From Promethearchaeota archaeon (lineage in GTDB: Archaea > Asgardarchaeota > Lokiarchaeia > Sigyniarchaeales > SOKP01), in NCBI GenBank assembly GCA_019058135.1, contig JAHLWE010000197.1:1-9861 (forward strand): DNA of 9,861 nt, read 5' to 3'. The translations under genes and the position numbers were made by a program. Positions within the stretch are counted from its first letter, which is position 1. Every line of letters begins with the position of its first letter. Shown here piece by piece: positions 1-5,514 of this stretch. The notes beneath the pieces are model-generated. The model searched no databases. It was not told the origin of the DNA and saw only the letters and a program-made list of their open reading frames with translations.

Positions 1-2
1 AT

Positions 3-539
3 AAATTGAATTTAAGAGAAAATGTCATTCTCTTCTTTGGAGTTGTTAGAAAATACAAAGGACTTAAATATTTAATTAAAGCATTGTCAAAAGTAGTAGA
101 AAAAATAGATGTAGATTTATTAATAGTTGGTGAATTTTGGGGTAAAAAACAAGAATATGTAAATTTAATAAACAAATTAGGATTAAAAAATAATATAAAA
201 ATAATTGATAGATATATTCCAAATGAAGAAGTGCATAAATACTTTAGAATTGCAGACGTTGTGGTTTTACCCTATATTTCAGGTTCTCAATCAGGAATAA
301 TTCAGATTGCATTTGCTTTTAATAAACCAGTGATAACAACTAATTCAGGTGGATACAGCGAAGCAGTTATAGATGGAAAGACTGGATTTGTTGTTCAACC
401 TAAAAATTATGAAGAACTTGCTCAAAAAATCCTAATTTTTTTTAAATTAAAAAAAAGAAATAATTTTGTTATGTATATAAAAAAAGAAAAGAAAAAATAT
501 AGTTGGGAAAATTATATTAATTTATTACCAAAAATTTAG
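3..539 (+). CDS. GT4-family glycosyltransferase, C-terminal part (5' end outside window)
   Basis: This is the C-terminal, nucleotide-sugar-binding Rossmann half of a GT-B fold glycosyltransferase (GT4, Glycos_transf_1). The frame is open to the window edge, so the gene starts upstream; the TTG at 6 is not a credible start. Seen in order: the strand-loop FFGVVRKYKGL that opens the domain, DLLIVGE, RYIPNEEVHKYFRIADVVVLPY, the PVITTNSGGYSEAV loop and DGKTGFVV, ending in a typical KKYSWENY tail. The usual GT4 E-x7-E motif is absent: with the family alignment anchored on KPVI, the two Glu positions read Gly (in SGSQSG) and Ile (in QIAFAF). Variants of this kind occur in some GT4 subfamilies, so this need not mean inactivity. 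The enzyme probably adds a sugar to a lipid-linked glycan at the cytoplasmic membrane face. Donor and acceptor are unknown. It ends in TAG, 42 bp before the GT2 fragment. Confidence 0.88.
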   Translation, partial: KLNLRENVILFFGVVRKYKGLKYLIKALSKVVEKIDVDLLIVGEFWGKKQEYVNLINKLGLKNNIKIIDRYIPNEEVHKYFRIADVVVLPYISGSQSGIIQIAFAFNKPVITTNSGGYSEAVIDGKTGFVVQPKNYEELAQKILIFFKLKKRNNFVMYIKKEKKKYSWENYINLLPKI

Positions 540-581
540 GAAATATATATTAAATCCAAATTAATAAAGAAAAATATTAAA

Positions 582-819
582 ATGCAAAAATATGGAACCA
601 AGAGTATCTATATAATAATTTTAAATTGGAATAGAAAAAAAGACATCATTAAGTACCTTCAATCACTAAAAAATATAAAATACTCTAATTTCAATATTGT
701 TGCTATGGACAATGGTTCAATTGATGGTTCACAAAAAAACTATTAAAGAAAATTTAGAATTTTGTCAAGGAAAAATATATAGTCAGTCACTCTCAATTAA
801 CCCACATATTTTTATATAA
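582..819 (+). pseudogene. GT2-family glycosyltransferase, N-terminal fragment, frameshifted
   Basis: The ATG at 582 opens a frame whose first 50 residues are a textbook GT2 (GT-A fold) start: SIYIIILNWNRKKDIIKYL, then the nucleotide-binding strand NIVAMDNGSIDGS, where MDNGS corresponds to the family's VDNGSTDGS. The frame stops at TAA 744-746. A one-base shift in the seven-A run at 733-739 lets it continue in the next frame to TAA 817-819, but that 28-residue extension (KENLEFCQGKIYSQ...) has no clear GT2 motif. A full GT2 protein needs about 250-350 residues, and the metal-binding DxD and the rest of the catalytic domain are missing. The fragment is cut off just before the repeat end at 837. 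It is a dead gene, presumably once part of the same glycan operon as the preceding GT4. No Shine-Dalgarno motif precedes the ATG. Confidence 0.75.
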
Positions 820-828
820 TTAAAACTA

Positions 829-836
829 TAATATAA
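829..836. repeat. 8-bp candidate target-site duplication, left copy
   Basis: TAATATAA directly abuts the IS end that starts at 837. The same 8-mer directly abuts the opposite IS end at 3984-3991. IS1595-family elements duplicate 8 bp on insertion. The word is AT-only in an AT-rich region, so chance is not excluded, but both copies sit at the exact base expected. Confidence 0.5.
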
Positions 837-856
837 GGTAATAGACCATTAAAATT
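837..856 (+). repeat. Solitary copy of the IS left end
   Basis: The 20 bases ggtaatagaccattaaaatt are identical to 3124-3143, the left end of the IS1595-like element, and lie in the same orientation. Similarity stops abruptly at 856/857, where the sequence becomes the reading frame of an orphan gene tail. It is probably the outer end of a second IS copy whose interior has been deleted. Confidence 0.7.
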
Positions 857-973
857 TACAATGGAAAATATGAAAAACCATTCAAAAATTTCATCATTTG
901 GGATGAAATTGAAGCAAATGAGATAGAAATACTAAATATCACAAAGTTTTTCAATACACTCATTAAGGAATAA
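857..973 (+). pseudogene. C-terminal tail of an unrecognised gene
   Basis: A reading frame of about 40 codons (KIYNGKYEKPFKNFIIWDEI to FFNTLIKE) ends in TAA at 971-973, 11 bp before the ATG of the flippase relic. It has no usable start: the frame is blocked by TAG at 842-844, inside the IS-end copy, and the coding look begins right at the end of that copy. The composition (charged, with an IIWDEIEANEIEIL helix-like stretch) looks like real protein, and the spacing suggests the gene preceded the flippase in an operon. It is not recognised as any family. The 5' part was probably deleted together with the interior of the left IS copy. Confidence 0.45.
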
Positions 974-984
974 TTTCAAGAAAA

Positions 985-1961
985 ATGTTCAAAAAAATTG
1001 AGAATCTTTTATTTAGCAATATTTCAACAAAACAAACCATAGCAAAAAACACATTCTAGCTTTTTTCGGCTGAAGGAATAAGCAAACCTTTGATGTTCTT
1101 CCTTACCACACTTATAGCTCGCTACTTGGGAGCAGCTGGCTATGGTAAATTTAGTTTTGTTTTTGCTTTTGTTGCTTTATTTGCTGTTCTTGCAGACTTC
1201 AGCCTTTCAACTTTAGCAATAAGAGAAGTAGCAAGAAACAAAAAACTTGCAAGAAAATATATTGATAATATTGCTGTTATCAAGTTAATTCTAGGCATCA
1301 TAACTTTTGCTTTAATAATAATTGTTATTCAATTTTTAGAAAAAACACCAGAGGTCAAAACATTGGTTTATTTAGTGGGGATTTGGGTTGTAATCCAAAG
1401 ATTTACTCAATTTTTTCAATCAATATTCCGCGCATTTGAAAAAATGCAATATGAGGCTTTCTCAAAAATTATTTATTCTACTGCCTTATTTTGCATTGCT
1501 TTCTCTGTAATATAGCAAAAGCTATGTATTAAGCTTTTGGTTCAAAGCTATATTTATGCTGCTTTAATTGTTTTTATCATTACTTTGATTTTGGTTTTTG
1601 GAAAGGCTTGTTGAAAGAGGCGTAGTCTTTTGCATTAGGGGTTGTTTTTAATTTAATTTATATTAGGATAGGTACAATCATATTATCTCTTATAAAAACA
1701 GACTACCAAGTTGGTTTATATAATGCTGCTTATGCCCTATTATTTGGTTTTCAAGCCATCAATCTTATTCATTTAGCCATGTTTCCGAGATTATCAAATT
1801 ATCTTAGTAAAGGAGAATTTAACAAATATAGAAAAATACTAAGAATAATCACAAAGAGAAGTTTTTGTTTCTTGATTCCATTAGCTTTTCTAATAAGTTT
1901 ATTAAGTAAGCAAATTATGAATTTATTTATGGAAAGATTAAAAAAAATATTTAAATTATAG
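985..1961 (+). pseudogene. Polysaccharide/O-antigen flippase (Wzx/RfbX-like, MOP superfamily), multiply disrupted
   Basis: The product would be a membrane flippase that moves lipid-linked glycans across the cytoplasmic membrane. From ATG 985 the frame gives KKIENLLFSNISTKQTIAKN, then after an in-frame TAG (1057-1059) the hallmark LFSAEGISKPLMFFLTTLIA and RYLGAAGYGKFSFVFAFV, then LADFSLSTLAIREVAR and several hydrophobic segments up to a second TAG (1513-1515). The frame shifts by one between about 1516 and 1587. It resumes as GFWKGLLKEA, a third TAG (1623-1625), SFALGVVFNLIYIRIGTIIL, TDYQVGLYNAAYALL and MFPRLSNYLSKGEF, and ends at 1961. The first and third TAGs fall where relatives usually have Trp (NTFWLF, KEAWSFAL). 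Intact flippases have about 470-500 residues; the last third is absent here. The gene is dead and shows what the cassette once encoded. Confidence 0.85.
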
Positions 1962-2055
1962 TTAATCCCTTAACTTTTGATACTTGATGATACTCAAATT
2001 CATATTTTAAATATGATAAAATCTAATTAACAAATCATCTAATGATTCGGACTAA

Positions 2056-2127
2056 CTTGCTAAAAAATATAATGGGGATAAAATTGCAGAGAAAACTATA
2101 AAGTTGTATGAGAGGATTATAGAATGA
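2056..2127 (+). pseudogene. C-terminal tail of a GT4-type glycosyltransferase
   Basis: The 23 codons LAKKYNGDKIAEKTIKLYER IIE before TGA (2125-2127) look like the terminal helix common to GT4 enzymes (pattern AKKYSWDKIAEKTLKLYE). The usual Trp is Gly here. Its TGA overlaps the ATG of the methyltransferase in an ATGA junction, which indicates that a GT4 gene was once translationally coupled to it. Upstream (1962-2055) there are stops in this frame and no recognisable protein, so the body of the gene has been lost by deletion between the flippase relic and this tail. Confidence 0.5.
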
Positions 2128-3092
2128 AAAATGATAATGAAACGAAAGTGGTTAATGATCTAACGAAAATTTTTATCTGTCCATATTGTAAAGAGGAATT
2201 AAAAAAGAATAAAGAACTAATTTGTAGTAATTGTAAAAGAAATTTCCATATCACAGATAATATCCCACAATTTACAGATATTGATGAGTTTTATGAAGAA
2301 AAATTTATAAAACCTTTTAGGGCATCTATTATATCAAAAATTTATGCTATGTTATTAAATCCAAGATTACAATATACTAACAAAGTGCTTGGGAAAGACA
2401 AAAATAAAAATGTAAAGATTTTAGATTTAGGTTGTGGTGGAGGAAATTATTTTTTTAAAAAAGAAAATAGTGAAGTTTACGGTATAGATTTGTCGGTGAC
2501 TGCATTGAAATCTGCGAAAACCATTTACGATTATGTTGCGCAAGCAGATGCGAAGCATTTACCATTTGAAGGTAATCATTTTGATTATATACTTTCATGG
2601 GATCTTTTTGGACATATTCCATTTGAAGAAAAAGATAGTGTATTAAAAGAAATTCGAAGAGTAATGAAAAACAAAGCGAAAATTGGAATGTTTATTGAAA
2701 CAGACCAACAAAATGACATATACACATTTGCAAAAAGATATCCAGAGTTATATCAAAAATATTTTATTGAACAGGATGGTCATATTGGGCTTGAATCATC
2801 AACAAAGGTTATTGAACGATTTGAAAAAAATGGGTTTAAAATTATTTTTGCAAAACCATTATATACAAATTTATTTATACCAACTGCTGAATATATAAAA
2901 AGATTTAATAATGAATACAAAGAGAAATCAACAAAACTTAAATTTTTTATTAATTTATTTGTGTTTCTTAAAAAATTAAAATTAAATTATCCTATTAGTT
3001 TTTTAATAGAATTTGTTGGTAGAAAATTAGATGGCTTTTCAAAACTTGATGATGGGCCAATATTTTTATGTTGCGAAAAAACAAATCAATAA
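2124..3092 (+). CDS. Class I SAM-dependent methyltransferase with N-terminal zinc ribbon
   Basis: This intact 322-residue protein is predicted to transfer a methyl group from S-adenosylmethionine, probably to a sugar or lipid-linked glycan given its neighbours; the substrate is not readable. Residues 17-50 form a Trm112/YcaR-like zinc ribbon (CPYC at 19-22, CSNC at 34-37, then FHITDNIPQF). The Rossmann SAM domain follows: motif I ILDLGCGGG at 99-107, the ribose-binding acidic residue in VYGIDLS (Asp122), ADAKHLPF, and motif IV-like FDYILSWDLFGHIPF. The C-terminal 120 residues are basic and aromatic without clear membrane helices. The ATG overlaps the stop of the upstream GT4 tail (ATGA), and a GAGG at 2112-2115 gives one of the few good Shine-Dalgarno spacings in the window. 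It is the only undamaged gene inside the putative composite element. Confidence 0.88.
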   Translation: MKNDNETKVVNDLTKIFICPYCKEELKKNKELICSNCKRNFHITDNIPQFTDIDEFYEEKFIKPFRASIISKIYAMLLNPRLQYTNKVLGKDKNKNVKILDLGCGGGNYFFKKENSEVYGIDLSVTALKSAKTIYDYVAQADAKHLPFEGNHFDYILSWDLFGHIPFEEKDSVLKEIRRVMKNKAKIGMFIETDQQNDIYTFAKRYPELYQKYFIEQDGHIGLESSTKVIERFEKNGFKIIFAKPLYTNLFIPTAEYIKRFNNEYKEKSTKLKFFINLFVFLKKLKLNYPISFLIEFVGRKLDGFSKLDDGPIFLCCEKTNQ

Positions 3093-3123
3093 AGCAGTTG
3101 ATATAAATAATCATATTAAAATT

Positions 3124-3143
3124 GGTAATAGACCATTAAAATT
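3124..3143 (+). repeat. IS terminal inverted repeat, left
   Basis: The outer end is GGTAATAGACC..., 25 bp before the original stop codon of the minus-strand transposase (3168-3170). It is identical over 20 bp to 837-856 and is an imperfect inverted match to the end at 3983. Confidence 0.65.
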
Positions 3144-3167
3144 GACCTAAATTTGTTCTTTGACAAT

Positions 3168-3916
3168 TTAAATTCGCTGATTTAATAACTTTCTAAGTAG
3201 TATAACTAAATTATCATTACGATGGTTAAATCGCTATTCTATCTCTTTTAAGTATAGATGAAAATATTGTTTTAGAACACCACGATATTGATAGAGCCAA
3301 TGTTTGGCATAAGACCAGAAACCTTCAATAGAGTTTAAGCGATCACGTCCTTTAGGTAATCCTTTCTCTTTCATAACAACTACATGATTGTCCCTTATGG
3401 GTAGAAATGTGTAAGCAAACCAGTCATCTGTGTAATATAGACTGCCGGCTTTAGTATATTGAGTGATTAAGGGAATCATTGTATCTTTAGTTCTTGATGA
3501 AATAGGAACGGTTAAAACTTTTAATTTCTCTAAATAGGTATCAAAGACTATATGTTTTAAACCAGCTCCCAAACCACGCTTACCAGTTCTTCTGCCACCA
3601 AACATTGTTTCATCCATCTCAATTTCTCCTGAAAGAGCTGATAGTTCTTTTACTGCCTGACCGTAGATCGTCTCCCTTAGAATCCTAAATCACCTTCTAA
3701 TAATCTTAATATTAAGTGGAACTTGAAATCTTAATCTATAGGCAGGTACTCCTAAACAGAAAAACTCTACCAATCTACCTTTTAAATAGGGAGAGATTCT
3801 AGTTCTTTGCCAACATTTTTTCTAAACTTTCTAGCTAATCTACAGTTGGAACAGCACTCTTGTCCACTAGAAAAATGCCAGAATTTTTTATTGCCACAGC
3901 GAGGACAATTTTTCAT
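3168..3916 (-). pseudogene. IS1595-family (ISXO2-like) transposase, frameshift and two stops
   Basis: Read on the minus strand from ATG 3916-3914, the first frame gives an N-terminal zinc ribbon (MKNCPRCGNKKFWHF...ECCSNC) typical of ISXO2-like transposases, and ends at about 3783. A one-base shift near 3783-3800 moves to the second frame (YLKGRLVEFFCLGVPAYRLR), which has a TGA at 3692-3690 in RR-stop-FRILRETIYGQAV. The catalytic domain is well preserved: first Asp in EIEMDETMFGG, second in SLYYTDDWFAY, third acidic residue in LNSIEGFWSYAKHW. The open frame then ends at TAG (3236-3234), but the family tail continues beyond it as RFNHRNDNLVILLRKLL to TAA at 3168. Both stops fall where I expect Trp (RRWFRILRE, KEIEWRFNHR). 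Restored length is about 248 codons, normal for the family. It is inactive. Confidence 0.88.
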
Positions 3917-3962
3917 AGCCAGAATTTACTGTATTATCAGGAATTTGTCAATGTGCTAAGTG

Positions 3963-3983
3963 CATTTTTGATACCTTATTACC
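3963..3983 (-). repeat. IS terminal inverted repeat, right
   Basis: Read on the minus strand the end is GGTAATAAGGTATCAAAAAT. It shares GGTAATA and the AT..AAAA block with the left end. It lies 67 bp upstream of the transposase start codon and immediately before the 8-bp flanking word. Confidence 0.6.
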
Positions 3984-3991
3984 TAATATAA
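3984..3991. repeat. 8-bp candidate target-site duplication, right copy
   Basis: TAATATAA starts at the base after the IS right end and is identical to 829-836. The following bases (TATAGC) continue an AT repeat pattern, so the boundary is soft by a few bases. Confidence 0.5.
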
Positions 3992-3998
3992 TATAGCT

Positions 3999-4157
3999 AG
4001 AACAAGAAGACCAAAAAGCAGGAATAAAATTCTCAAGCGAGAGACAACAGATAAAGAGGTTATACAGTTCTAAAGGATGTTAACAAATATATAGGTCTGG
4101 AAAAAGGCAGAAATAATTCGATTAGCTGTTATTGGATACAATAATCGTGAAACATAA
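3999..4157 (+). pseudogene. Possible IS630-type transposase fossil (N-terminal helix-turn-helix)
   Basis: One frame reads RTRRPKSRNKILKRETTDKE VIQF, stop (4071), RMLTNI, stop (4092), VWKKAEIIRLAVIGYNNRET, stop (4155). The last block resembles the first helix-turn-helix of IS630/Tc1-type transposases (pattern RAxIILLAxEGYSNREIA), and the earlier part resembles the short charged lead-in of those proteins. Nothing downstream resembles the DDE domain, so at most about 53 codons remain. The match comes from pattern memory over a short, stop-ridden stretch; a random match in AT-rich DNA is possible. The rest of the 3984-4329 gap is AT-rich and shows no other coding signal. Confidence 0.35.
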
Positions 4158-4206
4158 GAAGTCAAAAGTACTAATTAAAAAAATTTGCAAGCAAAATTTT
4201 TACTCA

Positions 4207-4236
4207 TAATATAAATTATATTACGATAATAAAATT
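4207..4236 (+). repeat. Near-palindromic direct repeat, copy 1
   Basis: The core aatataaattatattacg (4208-4225) is identical to 4879-4896. Over 30 bp, 27 positions match between the copies, ending in AAAATT. The core is almost its own reverse complement. The copy lies 94 bp upstream of the DUF1616-like gene and could be a dimeric protein-binding site, a transposon end or an intergenic repeat. Confidence 0.6.
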
Positions 4237-4329
4237 GAATTTAATAAAATTTAAAATTTTATATCAGAAATTAAGAGATTAACTCTATAATAAAAAATAG
4301 ATAAAATAAAATATAAATTTATTAATATA

Positions 4330-4617
4330 ATGATAACAGAAATTTTAAGAATAATTTTTAGGGGAATGCTCACCTTATTTATTCCAGGATATGCTATGAC
4401 GCTCGCACTATTTAAAGATGGAGAAATAGACAAAATTGAAAGAATTGCCCTCTCATTTGCTTTCAGTATATCTACCATTCCATTGATATTATACTACCTT
4501 AATTTGACATTCAAAATTGGAATAACTCTAATAAATTTGATTATAATTGATCTTTTGATAGTAACTATATCACTGGTGGTCAGAGCATACAAGAATAAAC
4601 AAAGTGAAAAAAATTAA
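4330..4617 (+). CDS. Short DUF1616-like membrane protein
   Basis: This 95-residue integral membrane protein of unknown function has an N-terminal stretch (LRIIFRGMLTLFIPGYAMTL ALF) followed by KDGEIDKIERIALSFAFSIS TIPLI. This is the signature start of DUF1616 proteins (pattern FIPGYALTLALFPxxDELDGIERIALSFGLSI), a mainly archaeal family. Three hydrophobic helices are visible, at about residues 5-27, 38-57 and 62-82, followed by a basic, lysine-rich tail. Full DUF1616 proteins have roughly 300 residues with an extracellular part, so this is either an N-domain-only form or a truncation; no continuation is seen after TAA 4615-4617. No Shine-Dalgarno motif precedes the ATG. Nearby glycan genes suggest a cell-envelope role, but that is inference. 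Confidence 0.65.
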   Translation: MITEILRIIFRGMLTLFIPGYAMTLALFKDGEIDKIERIALSFAFSISTIPLILYYLNLTFKIGITLINLIIIDLLIVTISLVVRAYKNKQSEKN

Positions 4618-4876
4618 TAAAAATAAAAATTTAAAATGTAGAGTCCTGAAACTATTTTGCCTCCTTTTAATATATTGTGGTTTACTCATATTAAATCACA
4701 AGTCGGAAATTCCCCATGAGAATCAGTAAGCATTCCGCTTCGCTCCAGTCAACTTAGAATTTTGATATTATTTTATTTGTTATTGGTTTTAATATACTTC
4801 ATAAATTTTCTCAATAAGTCAGACATTGCCGCCGAGCTTTCGACTTCAGTCGAATAGATTGAATCTTTTTATCCCT
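4618..4876. other. Intergenic region with GC-rich REP-like patch and hairpin
   Basis: No gene is visible here. Two short patches stand out from the AT-rich background: cattccgcttcgctccagtc (4731-4750) and gccgccgagctttcgacttc (4828-4847). The second contains a perfect 7-bp stem with a 2-nt loop, TTCGACT-TC-AGTCGAA (4839-4854). Words like CTTCGCTCCAGTCAAC and TTCGACTTC..AGTCGAA resemble the dispersed REP-like intergenic repeats found in many prokaryotic genomes. No T-run follows the hairpin directly, so it is not called a terminator. Confidence 0.4.
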
Positions 4877-4877
4877 G

Positions 4878-4907
4878 TAATATAAATTATATTACGGAGA
4901 TAAAATT
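4878..4907 (+). repeat. Near-palindromic direct repeat, copy 2
   Basis: This is the second copy of the repeat at 4207-4236. Here the palindrome is longer: GTAATATAA-A-TTATATTAC (4877-4895) has 9-bp arms around one base. With copy 1 it brackets the DUF1616-like gene and the REP-like patch in direct orientation, about 670 bp apart. Confidence 0.6.
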
Positions 4908-4916
4908 CTTCAAGAA

Positions 4917-5070
4917 ATGAGTGATACAACAAAGCATTCTCTAACAACTTTCGGGAACTGGCTACGCCTTATGCATCTAGAATGTATTTCTAGAAGATAT
5001 AGTATCAAGCAGTTTAGAAACCAAGACCTTCCCATAGAAATGTTAATAAAAAGCTACAAGAAGATTTAGA
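4917..5070 (+). other. 51-codon open frame, not recognised
   Basis: A frame from ATG 4917 to TAG 5068-5070 encodes a basic peptide (MSDTTKHSLTTFGNWLRLMH, then ECISRRYSIKQFRNQDLP). It has no Shine-Dalgarno motif and no recognised domain. Its last part overlaps the start of the methyltransferase pseudogene in another frame. It may be a scrap of another decayed gene, or chance. A small inverted repeat, TCTAGAA-TGTAT-TTCTAGA, lies at 4976-4994. Confidence 0.15.
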
Positions 5071-5514
5071 AAAACTTCAAAAAAGACTCTAACCATTCAT
5101 TAATGATGGATATGCAGAAGATTTAAAGAGAAAATACTTTGAATATAAATTTTATACTCAAGATTTAGAAAAAGATAAATATTAAAGATTTTAAATTTGA
5201 TACTATTCTGATGATTGCTTTAATAGAGCATTTGGCTCATCCGGATAGAATTATTTCTGAGTGTAGGAAGTATTTGAAACCCAAAGGCAGATTATTTATA
5301 ACAACTCCTACACTTTTGGGAAATAACGTTGTTCATAAACTTGGAGCAAAAGTTGAGTTATTTAGTAAGGTGGTAGTTGAAGACTATAAAATCATATATA
5401 ATTATAAAAAATGAAATGCTTGCTTAATAAATATAGACTAATAGACTAAAAATTGTTAAATATAAGGAGTTTGAATTTGGCTGTAATTCATTATTTGAAG
5501 TGAAAATAAAATGA
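5042..5514 (+). pseudogene. Class I SAM-dependent methyltransferase, frameshifted and partly deleted
   Basis: Homology can be followed through four frame changes or stops. The pieces are KKLQEDLEKLQKRL, TAA (5090), then INDGYAEDLKRKYFEYKFYT QDLEKDK, shift, DFKFDTILMIALIEHLAHPD (motif IV and the EHL helix), ECRKYLKPKGRLFITTPTLL, NNVVHKLGA...EDYKIIYNYK, shift near 5410, MKCLLNKYRLID, shift near 5450, and KIVKYKEFEFGCNSLFEVK, TGA at 5512-5514. This is the usual order of a sugar or lipid methyltransferase. The glycine-rich motif I expected between QKRL and GYAEDL is missing, so a short deletion is likely there, and the N-terminus is not found. The TGA overlaps the ATG of the next gene (ATGA), so the old operon junction has survived. 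No active product is possible from the sequence as given. Confidence 0.75.

Larger units (their letters stand above)
837..3983. mobile_element. Putative decayed composite transposon with IS1595-type ends
   Basis: The block starts with a 20-bp copy of the IS left end (837-856), ends with the IS right end (3983), and is flanked by identical 8-bp words. This is the layout left when two directly repeated IS copies move the DNA between them as one unit and the left copy is later lost except for its outer end. The cargo is an orphan gene tail, a flippase pseudogene, a GT4 tail and one intact methyltransferase. The inner IS end at 3124 has no matching 8-bp duplication, which fits the IS having moved as part of the larger unit. 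The alternatives are an ordinary IS insertion plus an unrelated 20-bp IS remnant, with the flanking match by chance. Confidence 0.45.
3124..3983 (-). mobile_element. IS1595-family (ISXO2-like) insertion sequence, decayed
   Basis: This is an element of about 860 bp with one transposase gene on the minus strand. The ends are defined by imperfect terminal inverted repeats: reading inward, both begin GGTAATA, and 15 of the first 21 bases agree. Both subterminal regions also carry TTGACAA-type words. The right end is directly followed by TAATATAA (3984-3991), but the left end is preceded by TTAAAATT, so this IS alone has no target duplication; the matching copy lies at 829-836. The transposase has a frameshift and two stops, so the copy is not autonomous. 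Confidence 0.75.

Noticed and set aside
537..746. Readthrough fusion of the first GT4 with the GT2 fragment: after TAG 537-539 the frame stays open into the GT2 ATG at 582.
   Set aside because: The GT4 has a normal C-terminal tail before the TAG, and 14 open codons are unremarkable by chance. Intact genes use TGG for Trp, so there is no sign that TAG is decoded.
1980..2055. Possible C/D-box-like small RNA (TGATGA-type words near 1985).
   Set aside because: Only one box-like word is present. There is no paired D box at proper spacing and no stem.
4290..4330. TATA-box-like AT tract upstream of the DUF1616-like gene as a promoter.
   Set aside because: The whole region is nearly pure A and T, so TATA-like words occur everywhere and the spacing to the ATG is not distinctive.
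4251..4478. Minus-strand open frame of 75 codons.
   Set aside because: It is antisense to the DUF1616-like gene and shows no recognisable motif. The same applies to the minus-strand frames at 6344-6634 and 9573-9839 and the plus-strand overlap at 2683-2898.
4839..4862. Hairpin as an intrinsic terminator.
   Set aside because: The 7-bp stem has a 2-nt loop and is not followed directly by a T-run; the nearest T-run begins about a dozen bases later.
5425..5460. Partial match to the IS end (ACTAATAGACTAAAAATTG compared with GGTAATAGACCATTAAAATTG).
   Set aside because: Alignment needs a gap, it lacks the GG terminus, and the bases lie inside the homologous frame of the methyltransferase pseudogene (LLNKYRLID).
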